Source: Billgrantia lactosivorans (GTDB lineage: Bacteria > Pseudomonadota > Gammaproteobacteria > Pseudomonadales > Halomonadaceae). Taken from it: 64,000 nt of DNA. The stretch spans positions 286-64,285 of the forward strand of contig NZ_QHGY01000003.1 in NCBI RefSeq assembly GCF_003254665.1, written 5' to 3'. The translations under genes and the position numbers were made by a program. The notes below the pieces were generated by a model, which was given only the letters and a program-made list of their open reading frames with translations, had not been told where the DNA came from and ran no database searches. Positions 1 to 19,217 of this stretch are shown one piece after another (position 1 is the stretch's first letter; each line of letters begins with the position of its first letter).

Positions 1-10
1 CTCTCACCCG

Positions 11-47
11 AAAACCCCGAGTGCGGCAGCGCTCGGGGGTTTTCTTT
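11..47 (+). terminator. Rho-independent terminator of an upstream transcript
   Basis: An A-rich/T-rich stem, AAAACCCCGAG (11-21) against CTCGGGGGTTTT (32-43) with one bulged G, encloses a short inner GC stem and is followed by a T-rich stretch. It ends a transcript that lies left of the window. In relatives an rRNA operon often sits here, but nothing of it is visible. Confidence 0.75.
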
Positions 48-118
48 ATCCGATCAATGCGTTTCCGCGGCAGCGGCAGTTCGCTAGAATGACTCTTTTC
101 CCGGTTAGGGCACAGGGC

Positions 119-1102
119 ATGACCATTGGCGACCTCATTCGGCTGCTGAGTGATGGAGAGTTTCATTCCGGCGAGCAACTGGGCGAACGACTGGGCGTTT
201 CCCGTACGGCAGTGTGGAAGCAGCTGAAGAAGCTCGAGGCAATGGACATTCCCCTCGAGGCGGTCAAGGGGCAGGGTTACCGCCTCTCCATGCCCCTGGA
301 GCTGCTGGATGGTGGCATGATCGTGGCGGGTCTCTCGCGGCAGGGGCGCCAGCATCTGGCCCGGCTGTTCGTCGAGGAAACACTCCCCTCCAGCAACGAG
401 TTCATTCGCCAGCGCTTTGCACAGGGCGCCGGGCACGGCGAAGTGTGCCTGGTCGAGCAGCAGAGCGCCGGTCGCGGCCGGCGTGGACGAGTCTGGTCGA
501 CCCCTTGGGGGCGCGCCCTGATGCTGTCGGTGGGTTGGCGCTTCGAATCCGGGATCGTCGCGCTGGAGGGGCTGAGCCTGGCAGTCGGAGTGGCGCTGGC
601 CAAGGTGCTGGAGCGCCATGGCGTGAGCCCCAGGCTGAAGTGGCCCAACGACGTCCTGCTCGATGATGGCGAGGGGCAGCTGGGCAAGCTGGCCGGCATC
701 CTGGTCGAAATCAGCGGGGATACGGCGGGGCCCTGTGAGGTCGTGGTCGGCATGGGGATCAATTTCTTCCTTCCCGAGACGTTTCGAAGCCGTATCGAGC
801 AGCGAGTGGCGGCAGTCTATGACCAGATGCCGTCCTTGTCGCGTAACCGGCTGGCTGCGGAACTGCTGGACGAACTGATGCCGCTGCTGGCAGGCTACGA
901 GGCGTCCGGCTTCGCTGCCTGGCAGGCGGAGTGGAACCAACGACATGCCTACCAGGGGTGCGAGGTCGAGGTGCTGCGGGGGCAGCAACACCTCGTGGCG
1001 ACCGCCGAATCCGTGGACGAATCGGGCAATCTCTGGATTCACCATGGCGATCGACGAGAGCGCCTGGGGGGAGGGGAGATCAGCGTGCGTGGGCGTACAT
1101 GA
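119..1102 (+). CDS. birA: Bifunctional biotin--[acetyl-CoA-carboxylase] ligase / biotin operon repressor BirA
   Basis: Makes biotinyl-AMP and transfers biotin to the biotin carboxyl carrier protein; the N-terminal winged helix can also repress biotin genes. Residues 1-55 are the helix-turn-helix (GERLGVSRTAVWK), so this is the bifunctional class. The ligase domain shows the biotinyl-AMP loop GRGRRGRVWS near 119-128 and KWPNDVLL near 173-180. The length, about 327 residues, is normal. I chose ATG 119 over ATG 89 because a TAGAAT -10-like hexamer (85-90) overlaps the earlier codon and the alignment to E. coli BirA begins here. The stop overlaps the coaX start as ATGA. Confidence 0.95.
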   Translation: MTIGDLIRLLSDGEFHSGEQLGERLGVSRTAVWKQLKKLEAMDIPLEAVKGQGYRLSMPLELLDGGMIVAGLSRQGRQHLARLFVEETLPSSNEFIRQRFAQGAGHGEVCLVEQQSAGRGRRGRVWSTPWGRALMLSVGWRFESGIVALEGLSLAVGVALAKVLERHGVSPRLKWPNDVLLDDGEGQLGKLAGILVEISGDTAGPCEVVVGMGINFFLPETFRSRIEQRVAAVYDQMPSLSRNRLAAELLDELMPLLAGYEASGFAAWQAEWNQRHAYQGCEVEVLRGQQHLVATAESVDESGNLWIHHGDRRERLGGGEISVRGRT

Positions 1103-1938
1103 TCCTTGACCTGGATATCGGCAACACGCTTTCCAAGTGGCGCTTGAAGGATGCGGACAGCAGCGAGATTCGCTCGCGCGGTGCCGTGTGGACCCGCGAG
1201 GAATGGAAGCCCGGCTCCGACATTCCCGACCTGGACGTGGTCGAAGCGGTGCGTATCTCGAGCGTGGCCCGACAGGCGGTGCTGGAGCAGACGGTGACGC
1301 TGCTGCAGAGCCGAGTGCGGGGGGTGCATGTAGCGCGTCCGGTGCCTGAGGCGCTGGGTGTCGTCAATGGTTACGAGGAACCCCATCGGCTGGGCGTCGA
1401 CCGCTGGATGGGGGTGCTGGCCGGCTACCAGCTGGCGGGTGGCTGCTGCGCCGTGGACTGCGGCAGCGCCATCACCATCGACTTCGTGCTGCCGGGCGGC
1501 CGCCACCTGGGAGGCTACATCCTGCCCGGGCTGCGTCTCATGAAGGAGAGCCTGAAGCTCGGCACGCGCAACGTGGCCATCGATCCCGACAGCGAGGCGG
1601 AGGAGCTTCTGCTGCCCGGGAGGCGTACCGTCGAGGCGGTGAATCACGGCATTTACCTGGCGGCGGTCAGTGCGGTGAACCGCATCTATGCCGAGGTGTG
1701 CGACCGCGAGGGGGTCGCCCTGCCGATGCTGCTGACCGGAGGCGATGCCCGGGTCGTGGCGCGCGGCGTGCATTCGCCCCATGCGGTATGGCCCGACATG
1801 GTCTATGGCGGTCTCGAAGCCTGCTTCCCGCTGACCGCCGCCGAGCGAGCCGGGCGCATGTCGGGCGCGCCGCGGGTGCCGGCCCCGGCGAGCCTGGAAA
1901 AAATTCGGGCGGGCCTTGCATTCTCCATGTTGCTTTGA
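1099..1938 (+). CDS. coaX: Type III pantothenate kinase
   Basis: Phosphorylates pantothenate, the first step of coenzyme A synthesis. The 279-residue protein has the ASKHA-fold signs of CoaX: LDIGNT at 5-10, GVDRW at 99-103, the acidic DCGSAITID near 120-128 and GGYILPG at 138-144. The open frame extends upstream inside birA, but ATG 1099 overlaps the birA stop (ATGA), which points to translational coupling. birA-coaX is a common gammaproteobacterial pair in species that lack CoaA. Confidence 0.95.
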   Translation: MILDLDIGNTLSKWRLKDADSSEIRSRGAVWTREEWKPGSDIPDLDVVEAVRISSVARQAVLEQTVTLLQSRVRGVHVARPVPEALGVVNGYEEPHRLGVDRWMGVLAGYQLAGGCCAVDCGSAITIDFVLPGGRHLGGYILPGLRLMKESLKLGTRNVAIDPDSEAEELLLPGRRTVEAVNHGIYLAAVSAVNRIYAEVCDREGVALPMLLTGGDARVVARGVHSPHAVWPDMVYGGLEACFPLTAAERAGRMSGAPRVPAPASLEKIRAGLAFSMLL

Positions 1939-2015
1939 CACAATGCAGCGCGTTCCGAGGCCAAGGGGGCGCCATTGCGATGGCCTGTCCTGGCAAGTGG
2001 CTGAAAAATAAGCCC

Positions 2016-2043
2016 TTGACATGGCTTCGGCAGGCGGTAGAAT
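2016..2043 (+). promoter_or_regulatory. Sigma70-type promoter of the tRNA-Tyr-Gly-Thr cluster
   Basis: TTGACA (2016-2021), a 16-base spacer and TAGAAT (2038-2043). Transcription would start about 5 bases before the tRNA-Tyr 5' end, as expected for a stable RNA promoter. Confidence 0.8.
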
Positions 2044-2055
2044 GAGCCGCCATCT

Positions 2056-2139
<84 letters not shown>

Positions 2140-2185
2140 GATAAGCCGATCCAGGCTGTCGTTCTGGGTGGGAAGGAGTGGGTAG

Positions 2186-2259
<74 letters not shown>

Positions 2260-2300
2260 GGTATTCCCGTCATGCGTGATGGGGGTGTCGAAAGGGTTGC

Positions 2301-2375
2301 GCTCATGTAGCTCAGGGGTAGAGCACACCCTTGGTAAGGGTGAGGTCGACGGTTCAAATCCGTCCATGAGCTCCA
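2301..2375 (+). tRNA. tRNA-Thr(GGU)
   Basis: Acceptor GCTCATG pairs with CATGAGC, then T and CCA. The anticodon loop TTGGTAA gives GGT. In E. coli and Pseudomonas the matching tRNA is followed directly by tufB; here a terminator follows instead. Confidence 0.97.
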
Positions 2376-2381
2376 ATACGG

Positions 2382-2412
2382 AAGGCGAGCCCAGGCTCGC
2401 CTTTCTTTCTCT
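2382..2412 (+). terminator. Terminator after tRNA-Thr
   Basis: AAGGCGAGC (2382-2390), loop CCAG and GCTCGCCTT (2395-2403), followed by TCTTTCTCTTT. It ends the tRNA-Tyr-Gly-Thr transcript. Confidence 0.85.
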
Positions 2413-2438
2413 TTGCGGCGAGATGGTGCCGTGAAGGG

Positions 2439-2467
2439 TTGCCAGTCGGCGAGTCATCCGCTATCAT
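2439..2467 (+). promoter_or_regulatory. Promoter of the tRNA-Trp-secE-nusG transcript
   Basis: TTGCCA (2439-2444), 17 bases and TATCAT (2462-2467), between the terminator and tRNA-Trp. It gives secE-nusG its own promoter, which fits the absence of an upstream tufB. Confidence 0.65.
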
Positions 2468-2519
2468 GGCGCCCGCTGTTGTGCATGCTTGCCTGCAAGA
2501 GGTGCTGCATACCAGGTAC

Positions 2520-2595
<76 letters not shown>

Positions 2596-2663
2596 ACCTT
2601 CCCCAGGTTGGCATTCTTCATACGAAAACACTCGATTGCCGCACCCTGAGGAGTCTCGTTTTC

Positions 2664-3032
2664 ATGAAACACAACGCCGAGGTGCAGGAGTCGCGCCGCG
2701 ACGGGCTCAAGTGGGCGGTTGTCGTCTTGTTGCTGGTGATGGCGGTGGTGGGCAATACCTACTACGCCGACCAGGCGCTTCTCTATCGCGTGCTTGGTGT
2801 CGTCGTCCTCTGTGTGGCCGCTGCGGCCCTGGCGCTGACCACCGCCAAGGGACGGGATCTCGCTGAACTGGCCAAGAATGCCAAGAAGGAGATTCAGCGC
2901 GTCGTGTGGCCGACCCGACCCGAGACCGTCCAGACGACCGCCATCGTGCTGGTCGCCGTGCTGGTCGTCGGGCTGATGCTGTGGCTGATCGACACCCTAC
3001 TTAGCTGGGCGATGTCCGGCGTCATCGGTTAG
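2664..3032 (+). CDS. secE: Preprotein translocase subunit SecE
   Basis: Inner-membrane clamp subunit of the SecYEG channel. The protein has 122 residues and three predicted membrane segments (about 13-30, 38-56 and 92-117), like the long E. coli form. The conserved amphipathic stretch [15 protein letters not shown] precedes the last segment. ATG 2664 was chosen over an upstream in-frame start because that one would run through tRNA-Trp; GAGGAG lies about 11 bases ahead. nusG follows 8 bases downstream. Confidence 0.96.
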   Translation: MKHNAEVQESRRDGLKWAVVVLLLVMAVVGNTYYADQALLYRVLGVVVLCVAAAALALTTAKGRDLAELAKNAKKEIQRVVWPTRPETVQTTAIVLVAVLVVGLMLWLIDTLLSWAMSGVIG

Positions 3033-3040
3033 GAGTTTTC

Positions 3041-3574
3041 ATGTCCAAGCGTTGGTACGTCGTGCACGCCTATTCGGGCTTCGAGAAGCATGTCATGCGC
3101 TCCCTCAGGGAGCGCGTGAAGATGTATGGCATGGAGGATCGCTTCGGCGAGATCCTGGTGCCGACCGAAGAGGTCGTCGAGGTGCGAGACGGCAAGCGTC
3201 GCAAGAGCGAGCGCAAGTTCTATCCCGGCTACGTGCTGGTCGAGATGGAGATGGACGATGCGACCTGGCACCTGGTCAACGAGACGCCCCGCGTCATGGG
3301 CTTCATCGGCGGTACCAAGGAGAAGCCGGCGCCCATCACCCAGCGCGAGGCCGATGCCATCCTGCGGCGCGTGAAGGACGGCAGCGACAAGCCGCGGCCC
3401 AAGACTATGTTCGAGCCGGGTCAGTCCGTGCGTGTCGTCGACGGCCCCTTCGCCGATTTCAATGGGGTGGTCGAAGAGGTCAACTACGACAAGAGTCGCC
3501 TGCAGGTCAGCGTGCTGATCTTCGGCAGGGCGACGCCGGTCGAGCTGGAGTTTTCCCAGGTCGAGAAGGAGTGA
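3041..3574 (+). CDS. nusG: Transcription termination/antitermination factor NusG
   Basis: Binds the RNA polymerase clamp to raise processivity and links it to Rho or to ribosomal S10. The protein has 177 residues. The N-terminal domain begins with [13 protein letters not shown]; the C-terminal KOW domain shows [13 protein letters not shown] near 130-150. Its place behind secE is conserved. Confidence 0.98.
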   Translation: MSKRWYVVHAYSGFEKHVMRSLRERVKMYGMEDRFGEILVPTEEVVEVRDGKRRKSERKFYPGYVLVEMEMDDATWHLVNETPRVMGFIGGTKEKPAPITQREADAILRRVKDGSDKPRPKTMFEPGQSVRVVDGPFADFNGVVEEVNYDKSRLQVSVLIFGRATPVELEFSQVEKE

Positions 3575-3600
3575 CGCTTCTCGACCGCTGATTTGCTGTG

Positions 3601-3621
3601 CGGCCACTTCGGTGGCCGTTT
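3601..3621 (+). terminator. Hairpin between nusG and rplK
   Basis: CGGCCAC, UUCG tetraloop, GTGGCCG, then TTT. It is a compact stable hairpin with a short U-run, so a weak terminator or attenuator before rplKA. The next 40 bases hold the rplK leader, where L1 autoregulation would act. Confidence 0.55.
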
Positions 3622-3666
3622 AACCCGGGGAGCCGCGAGGCGCTACTACCCAACTGGAGTCTACAC

Positions 3667-4098
3667 ATGGCCAAGAAAGTACAGGCTTACATCAAGCTGC
3701 AGGTTGCAGCCGGCAAGGCCAACCCGAGCCCCCCCGTGGGTCCCGCGCTGGGCCAGCACGGTGTCAACATCATGGAGTTCTGCAAGGCGTTCAACGCCGC
3801 GACCCAGGACATCGAGCCGGGTCTGCCGACGCCCGTCGTGATCACCGTCTATTCCGATCGCAGCTTCACCTTCATCACCAAGACGCCGCCGGCGGCCGTC
3901 CTGCTGAAGAAGGCGGCTGGCATCAAGTCCGGTTCCGGTGAGCCGAACAAGAAGAAGGTCGGTACCGTGACCCGCGAGCAGCTCGAGGAGATCGCCAAGA
4001 CCAAGGAGCCGGATCTGACGGCTGCCGATCTCGACGCCGCGGTGCGTACCATTGCCGGTAGCGCCCGCAGCATGGGCCTGAACGTGGAGGGTCTCTGA
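3667..4098 (+). CDS. rplK: 50S ribosomal protein L11
   Basis: Binds 23S rRNA at the GTPase-associated centre and is needed for RelA activation. The 143-residue length is standard. The N-terminal proline-rich segment [19 protein letters not shown] and the C-terminal RNA-binding domain ending [13 protein letters not shown] are intact. ATG 3667 ([12 protein letters not shown]) replaces a longer open frame that would begin inside the hairpin. rplA follows 2 bases later. Confidence 0.98.
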   Translation: MAKKVQAYIKLQVAAGKANPSPPVGPALGQHGVNIMEFCKAFNAATQDIEPGLPTPVVITVYSDRSFTFITKTPPAAVLLKKAAGIKSGSGEPNKKKVGTVTREQLEEIAKTKEPDLTAADLDAAVRTIAGSARSMGLNVEGL

Positions 4099-4100
4099 TC

Positions 4101-4793
4101 ATGGCCAAGCTTTCCAAGCGCGCACAGATGATTCGCGAAAAGGTGGATGCCTCCAAGGCTTACAGCCTGGAAGAGGCCGTGGCCCTGCTCGCCGAGCTCT
4201 CCACCGTCAAGTTCAAGGAGTCGCTGGACGTCGCCATCAACCTGGGCGTCGATCCGCGTAAGTCCGACCAGGTGGTGCGTGGCGCTACCGTGATGCCCAA
4301 TGGAACCGGCAAGGACGTGCGCGTCGCCGTGTTCACCCAGGGTGCCAATGCCGATGCCGCCAAGGAAGCTGGTGCCGACATCGTCGGCATGGACGACCTG
4401 GCCGAGCAGGTCAAGAAGGGCCAGCTTGATTTCGACGTGGTCATCGCCTCGCCGGACGCCATGCGCGTCGTCGGTCAGCTGGGCCAGATCCTGGGTCCGC
4501 GTGGCCTGATGCCGAACCCCAAGGTCGGTACCGTGACGCCCGATGTGGCCACGGCGGTGAAGAATGCCAAGGCGGGTCAGGTGCGCTTCCGTACCGACAA
4601 GAACGGCATCATCCACACCACCCTGGGCAAGGTCGACTTCGACGCGGCCGCCATCCAGGGCAACCTGGAAGCGCTGATCGCCGACCTCAAGCGTCTCAAG
4701 CCGAGCACGTCCAAGGGTATCTATTTCAAGAAGGTCACCCTGTCCACTACCATGGGCCCGGGCCTGACCCTCGATCACTCCGCGCTGGTCTAA
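4101..4793 (+). CDS. rplA: 50S ribosomal protein L1
   Basis: L1-stalk protein at the E site and, in enterobacteria, translational repressor of rplKA. The protein has 230 residues. The family signature [20 protein letters not shown] is clear, as is the N-terminal [20 protein letters not shown]. It is the last gene before the long rplJ leader. Confidence 0.98.
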   Translation: MAKLSKRAQMIREKVDASKAYSLEEAVALLAELSTVKFKESLDVAINLGVDPRKSDQVVRGATVMPNGTGKDVRVAVFTQGANADAAKEAGADIVGMDDLAEQVKKGQLDFDVVIASPDAMRVVGQLGQILGPRGLMPNPKVGTVTPDVATAVKNAKAGQVRFRTDKNGIIHTTLGKVDFDAAAIQGNLEALIADLKRLKPSTSKGIYFKKVTLSTTMGPGLTLDHSALV

Positions 4794-4802
4794 GGGCGCG
4801 GA

Positions 4803-5052
4803 GCGGAAGCAGGTGCAAGAACTTTGCGGTCCCCGAGGTCCTGCCTGGCAGGGTGCGAGGGGCGCCGTCAAAGACCGCAGGTGCCGCCCTCTTTCGAGTG
4901 GGCGGCTTAATCTCCCCTAGGGGATGCCTGCGCAGATGGTGTGGCCGCCAGAACGCTGGTGAGCACCATCACCCAGGACTTCCGTCGACGTTTGGCGGAA
5001 GAGATGGTAACCCCCGGAACCCAAGCGGTTCCGGCACGAAGGAGTGATCACT
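4803..5052 (+). promoter_or_regulatory. L10-type leader of rplJL (ribosomal autoregulation)
   Basis: This 259-base gap between rplA and rplJ is structured. TGCGGTC (4825-4831) pairs with GACCGCA (4873-4879), and AGGTGC elements flank the stem. A second hairpin, GCCGCCC (4883-4889) with GGGCGGC (4900-4906), follows. The GCAAGAACTTTGCGGT segment resembles the E. coli rplJ leader, where L10(L12)4 binds and represses translation. The exact limits are my estimate. Confidence 0.65.
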
Positions 5053-5556
5053 GTGCCACTAGCACTCGAAGGCAAGAAGGCGATCGTTGCCGAGGTCAGT
5101 GAAGCCGCCAAGGGCGCCCTCTCCGTCGTCGTTGCCGATTCTCGTGGCGTCACGGTCGAGAAGATGACCGGCCTGCGCAAGCAGGCGCGCGAGAATGGTG
5201 TGCAGCTGCGTGTTGTTCGCAACACCCTGGCACGCCGCGCCCTCTCCGGCACTCAGTGGGAGTGTCTGAACGAGAGCTTCGTTGGTCCGACTCTGCTGGC
5301 GTTCTCCACCGAGCATCCGGGCGCTGCCGCCCGCCTGTTCAAGGATTTCGCCAAGGACGAGAAGAACTTCGAAGTCAAGGCGCTGGCCTACGAAGGCGAG
5401 CTGATCCCGGCAAGCGACATCGACCGTCTGGCGACCCTGCCGACTTATGACGAGGCCATCGCCAAGCTGATGTCCGTCATGAAGGAGGCTTCCGCCGGCA
5501 AGCTGGTTCGCACCCTGGCCGCGCTGCGCGACCAGAAGCAGGAACAGGCCGCCTGA
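5053..5556 (+). CDS. rplJ: 50S ribosomal protein L10
   Basis: Base of the L7/L12 stalk; its C-terminal helix carries L12 dimers. The protein has 167 residues with GTG start 5053 ([14 protein letters not shown] after the initiator). Another in-frame GTG at 5044 overlaps the AAGGAG ribosome-binding site, so it is not used. Family features include [18 protein letters not shown] and [10 protein letters not shown]. Translation is probably controlled through the leader just upstream. Confidence 0.97.
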   Translation: MPLALEGKKAIVAEVSEAAKGALSVVVADSRGVTVEKMTGLRKQARENGVQLRVVRNTLARRALSGTQWECLNESFVGPTLLAFSTEHPGAAARLFKDFAKDEKNFEVKALAYEGELIPASDIDRLATLPTYDEAIAKLMSVMKEASAGKLVRTLAALRDQKQEQAA

Positions 5557-5642
5557 ACGGCGAACTCATTCCTGCAGCCTGAATCGAACACTGAACAGAG
5601 CGCTCGGTGCGCCGAGGCTCCCGCAAAGTTAGGAATACCGAA

Positions 5643-6017
5643 ATGGCACTGACCAAAGAAGACATCATCAACGCCGTCGCCGACATGTCCGTGATGGAAG
5701 TCGTCGAGCTGATCGAAGCGATGGAAGAGAAGTTCGGCGTGTCCGCCGCTGCCGCCGTCGTGGCCGGTCCGGCTGCCGGCGGTGACGCCGGTGCTGCCGA
5801 GGAGCAGACCGAGTTCGACCTGGTGCTGACCAGCGCCGGCGACAAGAAGGTCAACGTGATCAAGGCCGTTCGCGAGATCACCGGCCTGGGCCTGAAGGAA
5901 GCCAAGGGTGCCGTCGACGGCGCTCCGGCGACCATCAAGGAAGCCATGTCCAAGGACGAGGCAGAAGAAGCCAAGAAGAAGCTGGAAGAAGCCGGCGCGA
6001 CTGTGGAACTCAAGTAA
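5643..6017 (+). CDS. rplL: 50S ribosomal protein L7/L12
   Basis: Multicopy stalk protein that recruits translational GTPases. The protein has 124 residues: an N-terminal dimerisation helix, an Ala/Gly-rich hinge near 38-52 ([13 protein letters not shown]) and the C-terminal factor-binding domain with [15 protein letters not shown]. The start is ATG 5643, with AGGA about 10 bases upstream. An attenuator follows. Confidence 0.98.
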   Translation: MALTKEDIINAVADMSVMEVVELIEAMEEKFGVSAAAAVVAGPAAGGDAGAAEEQTEFDLVLTSAGDKKVNVIKAVREITGLGLKEAKGAVDGAPATIKEAMSKDEAEEAKKKLEEAGATVELK

Positions 6018-6059
6018 CCCCTTGGTTTCCATGGCTTCACGCGCTGCGTAAGCTTCCAC

Positions 6060-6094
6060 GGCTGGTGGCGGGCCTTCCCGCCGCCGGCCTTTTT
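6060..6094 (+). terminator. rplL-rpoB attenuator
   Basis: A 13-bp stem, GGCTGGTGGCGGG (6060-6072) with CCCGCCGCCGGCC (6077-6089) including G-U pairs, has a CCTT loop and is followed by TTTTT. It occupies the place of the E. coli attenuator that lowers rpoBC expression relative to rplJL. The remaining bases to rpoB (6095-6249) show no other clear signal. Confidence 0.8.
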
Positions 6095-6249
6095 CTGTTG
6101 CACTAGCGCCTTGCTGACGCAGCGTCGCTAGCAGAATCCCGACGGCGAGCTACCCCTGTGGAGCTTGCCGTCAGCGCCTGGCGGGGAGGTCCGCCGGGCG
6201 GCGCCGACCACGCATCGGTCACCCATGGTGAACAAGCTGGGGAATACAG

Positions 6250-10329
<4,080 letters not shown>

Positions 10330-10340
10330 GAGCCGACTCC

Positions 10341-14561
<4,221 letters not shown>

Positions 14562-14568
14562 GCGGTGC

Positions 14569-14608
14569 GGGGCGTCAGGCGCGGGGAAGCCCAATCGCTT
14601 GACGCCCC
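14569..14608 (+). terminator. Inverted repeat after rpoC
   Basis: GGGGCGTCAGGCG (14569-14581) and CGCTTGACGCCCC (14596-14608) form a 13-bp stem with one G-U pair and a 14-base loop. No T-run follows, so termination would be partial or factor-dependent. The -35 element of the rpsL promoter lies within the 3' arm. Confidence 0.5.
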
Positions 14609-14628
14609 ACCCCGTTAGACCTTAGAAT
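14599..14628 (+). promoter_or_regulatory. Promoter of the str operon (rpsL-rpsG-fusA-tuf)
   Basis: TTGACG (14599-14604), an 18-base spacer and TAGAAT (14623-14628). The predicted start near 14635 leaves about 70 bases of leader before rpsL. Confidence 0.7.
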
Positions 14629-14706
14629 TCGCAGCCTTTAATAGTGGGGTGGGTGCGCCCGCGTCCGCTGAAAAGGCAAGGCAACCATTGGAGTCAGCTA
14701 CACAAC

Positions 14707-15081
14707 ATGGCAACGATCAATCAGCTCGTGCGCAAGCCGCGCAAGCGCCCCGCCGCCAAGAGCGACGTGCCGGCGCTGCAGGCCTGCCCACAGAAGCGCG
14801 GTGTCTGCACCCGCGTCTACACCACCACCCCGAAGAAGCCGAACTCGGCCCTGCGTAAGGTCTGCCGCGTGCGCCTGACCAACGGTTTCGAGGTTTCGTC
14901 CTATATCGGCGGTGAAGGTCACAACCTGCAGGAACACTCCGTCGTGCTGATCCGCGGTGGTCGTGTCAAGGACTTGCCGGGTGTGCGTTACCACACCGTG
15001 CGCGGCGCCCTCGATACCTCCGGCGTGCAGAACCGCAAGCAGGGCCGTTCCAAGTACGGCACCAAGCGTCCGAAGTCCTGA
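14707..15081 (+). CDS. rpsL: 30S ribosomal protein S12
   Basis: Decoding-centre protein; 124 residues. The loop [11 protein letters not shown] carries the lysine at the streptomycin-resistance site in its wild-type state, and [10 protein letters not shown] carries the aspartate that RimO methylthiolates. ATG 14707 ([12 protein letters not shown]) fits the family; an upstream in-frame ATG at 14644 would add 21 residues without family support. Confidence 0.98.
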   Translation: MATINQLVRKPRKRPAAKSDVPALQACPQKRGVCTRVYTTTPKKPNSALRKVCRVRLTNGFEVSSYIGGEGHNLQEHSVVLIRGGRVKDLPGVRYHTVRGALDTSGVQNRKQGRSKYGTKRPKS

Positions 15082-15194
15082 TCGGCCTCGGTACGTTAAC
15101 GACATCCATTTCGGTCTGATAAGAGTAAGGCCGGACGTCGCCAGAGGCGGGAGTTCCGGGTTTGCCTGAAAGACCCTTCGATAGAGGGCTTGTC

Positions 15195-15665
15195 ATGCCT
15201 AGAAGAAGAGTAGTAGCCAAGCGCGAGATCCTGCCGGATCCCAAGTTCGGAAGCGAGCGCCTGGCCAAGTTCATGAACCACCTGATGGTCAGCGGCAAGA
15301 AGTCCACAGCTGAGCGTATCGTCTACGGTGCGCTGGACACGGTTGCCGAGCGTAGCAAGGAAGAGCCGCTGGAGATCTTCGATCGCGCGCTGGAAGCCAT
15401 CCAGCCGATGGTCGAGGTGAAGTCCCGCCGCGTCGGCGGCGCGACCTATCAGGTGCCGGTCGAGGTTCGTCCGTCACGTCGCCAGGCACTGGCCATGCGC
15501 TGGCTGGTGGACGCGGCGCGCAAGCGCGGTGAGAAGACCATGGTGCAGCGTCTCGCCGGCGAGATGCTCGATGCCGCCGAGGGCAAGGGTTCTGCGGTCA
15601 AGAAGCGTGAAGACGTGCATCGCATGGCAGAAGCCAACAAGGCGTTCTCGCACTACCGCTTCTAA
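15195..15665 (+). CDS. rpsG: 30S ribosomal protein S7
   Basis: Nucleates assembly of the 30S head and is the translational repressor of the str operon in E. coli. The protein has 156 residues, beginning [16 protein letters not shown]. The RNA-binding helices include [12 protein letters not shown] and [17 protein letters not shown]. The 113-base gap after rpsL could hold a repression site, but I could not identify one by eye. Confidence 0.97.
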   Translation: MPRRRVVAKREILPDPKFGSERLAKFMNHLMVSGKKSTAERIVYGALDTVAERSKEEPLEIFDRALEAIQPMVEVKSRRVGGATYQVPVEVRPSRRQALAMRWLVDAARKRGEKTMVQRLAGEMLDAAEGKGSAVKKREDVHRMAEANKAFSHYRF

Positions 15666-15710
15666 GTGCAGCGCTTCTCAACGCATCGCCAATCAACGGG
15701 GAGTTCCACC

Positions 15711-17831
15711 GTGGCTCGCAAGACTCCACTCAACCGCTATCGCAACATCGGCATCGTCGCCCACGTCGATGCCGGCAAGACCACCACGACCGAGCGTGTC
15801 CTGTTCTACACCGGTCTCTCCCACAAGGTGGGCGAGGTCCATGACGGCGCCGCCACCATGGACTGGATGGAGCAGGAGCAGGAGCGTGGCATCACCATCA
15901 CCTCCGCGGCGACCACCTGCTTCTGGCAGGGCATGAACAAGCAGTTCGACGAGCATCGCATCAACATCATCGACACCCCCGGGCACGTCGACTTCACCAT
16001 CGAGGTCGAGCGTTCGCTGCGGGTGCTGGATGGTGCCGTGGTGGTGCTGTGCGGCTCCTCCGGCGTGCAGCCGCAGACCGAGACCGTATGGCGTCAGGCC
16101 AACAAGTACGAAGTGCCGCGCATGGTGTTCGTCAACAAGATGGACCGCACCGGCGCCGACTTCTTCATGGTCGTCGATCAGCTCAAGAAGCGCCTCAACG
16201 CCAATGCCGTGCCGATCCAGATCAACTGGGGCACCGAGGAGGAGTTCAAGGGCGTCATCGACCTGATCCAGATGAAGGCCATCCTGTGGGACGAGGAGAG
16301 CCTCGGCATGAACTACGAGCTGGTCGACATTCCGGCCGAGCTCCAGGAAACCGCCGAGGAGTACCGCGAGCAGATGGTCGAGGCCGCAGCCGAAGCCTCC
16401 GAAGAGCTGATGGACAAGTACCTCGAGGAGGGCGAGCTGTCCGTCGAGGAGATCAAGGCCGGCCTGCGCCGCCGCACCCTGGACAACGAGATCGTCCTGG
16501 TCACCTGCGGCTCGGCGTTCAAGAACAAGGGCGTGCAGGCGGTGCTCGATGGGGTCATCGAGTACATGCCGTCGCCCACCGAGGTCAAGGCCATCGAGGG
16601 TGAGCTGGACGACAAGGACGGCACCATCGAGACGCGTGAAGCGGACGACAACGCCCCCTTTGCCGCGCTGGCCTTCAAGATCGCCACCGATCCTTTCGTC
16701 GGCACCCTGACCTTCATCCGTGTCTACTCGGGTGTGCTCAACTCCGGCGACAGCGTGTTCAACTCGGTCAAGCAGAAGAAGGAGCGTGTCGGCCGTATCG
16801 TCCAGATGCACGCCAACTCGCGCGAAGAGATCAAGGAAGTGCGGGCGGGCGACATCGCCGCCTGTATCGGCCTCAAGGACGTCACCACCGGTGATACCCT
16901 GTGCGACATCGAGAACAAGATCATTCTCGAGCGCATGGAGTTCCCCGAGCCGGTGATCTCCGTGGCCGTGGAGCCCAAATCCAAGGCCGACCAGGAGAAG
17001 ATGGGCGTGGCGCTGGGCAAGCTGGCCCAGGAGGACCCGTCGTTCCGCGTCAAGACCGACGAGGAGACCGGCCAGACCATCATCTCCGGCATGGGCGAGC
17101 TGCACCTCGACATCATCGTTGACCGCATGCGTCGCGAGTTCAAGGTCGAGGCCAATATCGGCAAACCGCAGGTCGCCTACCGCGAAACCATTCGCGGCAA
17201 GGTCGAGCAGGAAGGCAAGTTCGTGCGTCAGTCCGGCGGTCGTGGCCAGTACGGTCATGTCTGGCTGCGTATCGAGCCGCTCACCGAGGCGGACAAGGAA
17301 GGCGACGAAGAAATGCACTTCAAGTTCGCCTCCGAGATCGTCGGCGGTGTGGTACCCAAGGAGTACGTGGGTGCCGTCGAGAAAGGGGCCTATGAGCAGC
17401 TGCAGAACGGCGTCATCGCGGGCTACCCGATGATCGACGTCAAGGTCACGCTGTACGATGGTTCCTACCATGACGTGGACTCGAACGAGAACGCGTTCAA
17501 GGTCGCCTCTTCCATGGCTGTCAAGGAAGGGGCCCGCAAGGCCAAGGCCGTGCTGCTGGAGCCGGTGATGAGGGTCGAGGTCGTGACGCCCGAGGATTTC
17601 ATGGGTGACGTCATGGGCGACCTGAACCGTCGCCGTGGTCTGGTGCAGGGCATGGATGACTCTTCCTCCGGCAAGGTCATCCGCGCAATGGTGCCGCTGG
17701 GCGAGATGTTCGGTTACGCGACCGATCTGCGCTCCCAGACCCAAGGGCGTGCGAGCTACACTATGGAGTTCGCGAGCTACGAAGAGGCGCCCTCCAGCAT
17801 CGTTGAAGCCGTCATCAACCAGAAAGGCTAA
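15711..17831 (+). CDS. fusA: Elongation factor G
   Basis: Translocation GTPase; 706 residues. The G motifs are intact: AHVDAGKTT, the switch I segment [19 protein letters not shown] and NKMD. Domain IV shows [11 protein letters not shown], and the C-terminal part contains [13 protein letters not shown]. Start GTG 15711 ([15 protein letters not shown]) has GGGGAG 8 bases ahead. It lies between rpsG and tuf as in the standard str operon. Confidence 0.98.
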   Translation: MARKTPLNRYRNIGIVAHVDAGKTTTTERVLFYTGLSHKVGEVHDGAATMDWMEQEQERGITITSAATTCFWQGMNKQFDEHRINIIDTPGHVDFTIEVERSLRVLDGAVVVLCGSSGVQPQTETVWRQANKYEVPRMVFVNKMDRTGADFFMVVDQLKKRLNANAVPIQINWGTEEEFKGVIDLIQMKAILWDEESLGMNYELVDIPAELQETAEEYREQMVEAAAEASEELMDKYLEEGELSVEEIKAGLRRRTLDNEIVLVTCGSAFKNKGVQAVLDGVIEYMPSPTEVKAIEGELDDKDGTIETREADDNAPFAALAFKIATDPFVGTLTFIRVYSGVLNSGDSVFNSVKQKKERVGRIVQMHANSREEIKEVRAGDIAACIGLKDVTTGDTLCDIENKIILERMEFPEPVISVAVEPKSKADQEKMGVALGKLAQEDPSFRVKTDEETGQTIISGMGELHLDIIVDRMRREFKVEANIGKPQVAYRETIRGKVEQEGKFVRQSGGRGQYGHVWLRIEPLTEADKEGDEEMHFKFASEIVGGVVPKEYVGAVEKGAYEQLQNGVIAGYPMIDVKVTLYDGSYHDVDSNENAFKVASSMAVKEGARKAKAVLLEPVMRVEVVTPEDFMGDVMGDLNRRRGLVQGMDDSSSGKVIRAMVPLGEMFGYATDLRSQTQGRASYTMEFASYEEAPSSIVEAVINQKG

Positions 17832-17860
17832 CCGCTAGCAAACGTAAAGAGGTTATCGAA

Positions 17861-19054
<1,194 letters not shown>

Positions 19055-19076
19055 GCCTCGGGCTTTTGACCGATCG

Positions 19077-19103
19077 AAGGGGGCTCCGCGAGGAGCCCCC
19101 TTT
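19077..19103 (+). terminator. Terminator after tuf
   Basis: AAGGGGGCTCC, loop GCGA, GGAGCCCCCTTT. This perfect 11-bp stem ends the str operon. Confidence 0.9.
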
Positions 19104-19124
19104 CTGCGCACCTTGGCGGAGTGT

Positions 19125-19153
19125 TTGACTCTTGCCTTCGGCGTGCATATAAT
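19125..19153 (+). promoter_or_regulatory. S10 operon promoter
   Basis: TTGACT (19125-19130), exactly 17 bases and a perfect TATAAT (19148-19153). The predicted start near 19160 leaves only about 58 bases of leader before rpsJ, much shorter than the E. coli S10 leader. Confidence 0.9.
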
Positions 19154-19217
19154 GCGCATCCTTTGTATGCGTGGGTAGGCGGCGGATGCCGTCCACATCC
19201 ATTGGAGTTTAGGGCAA

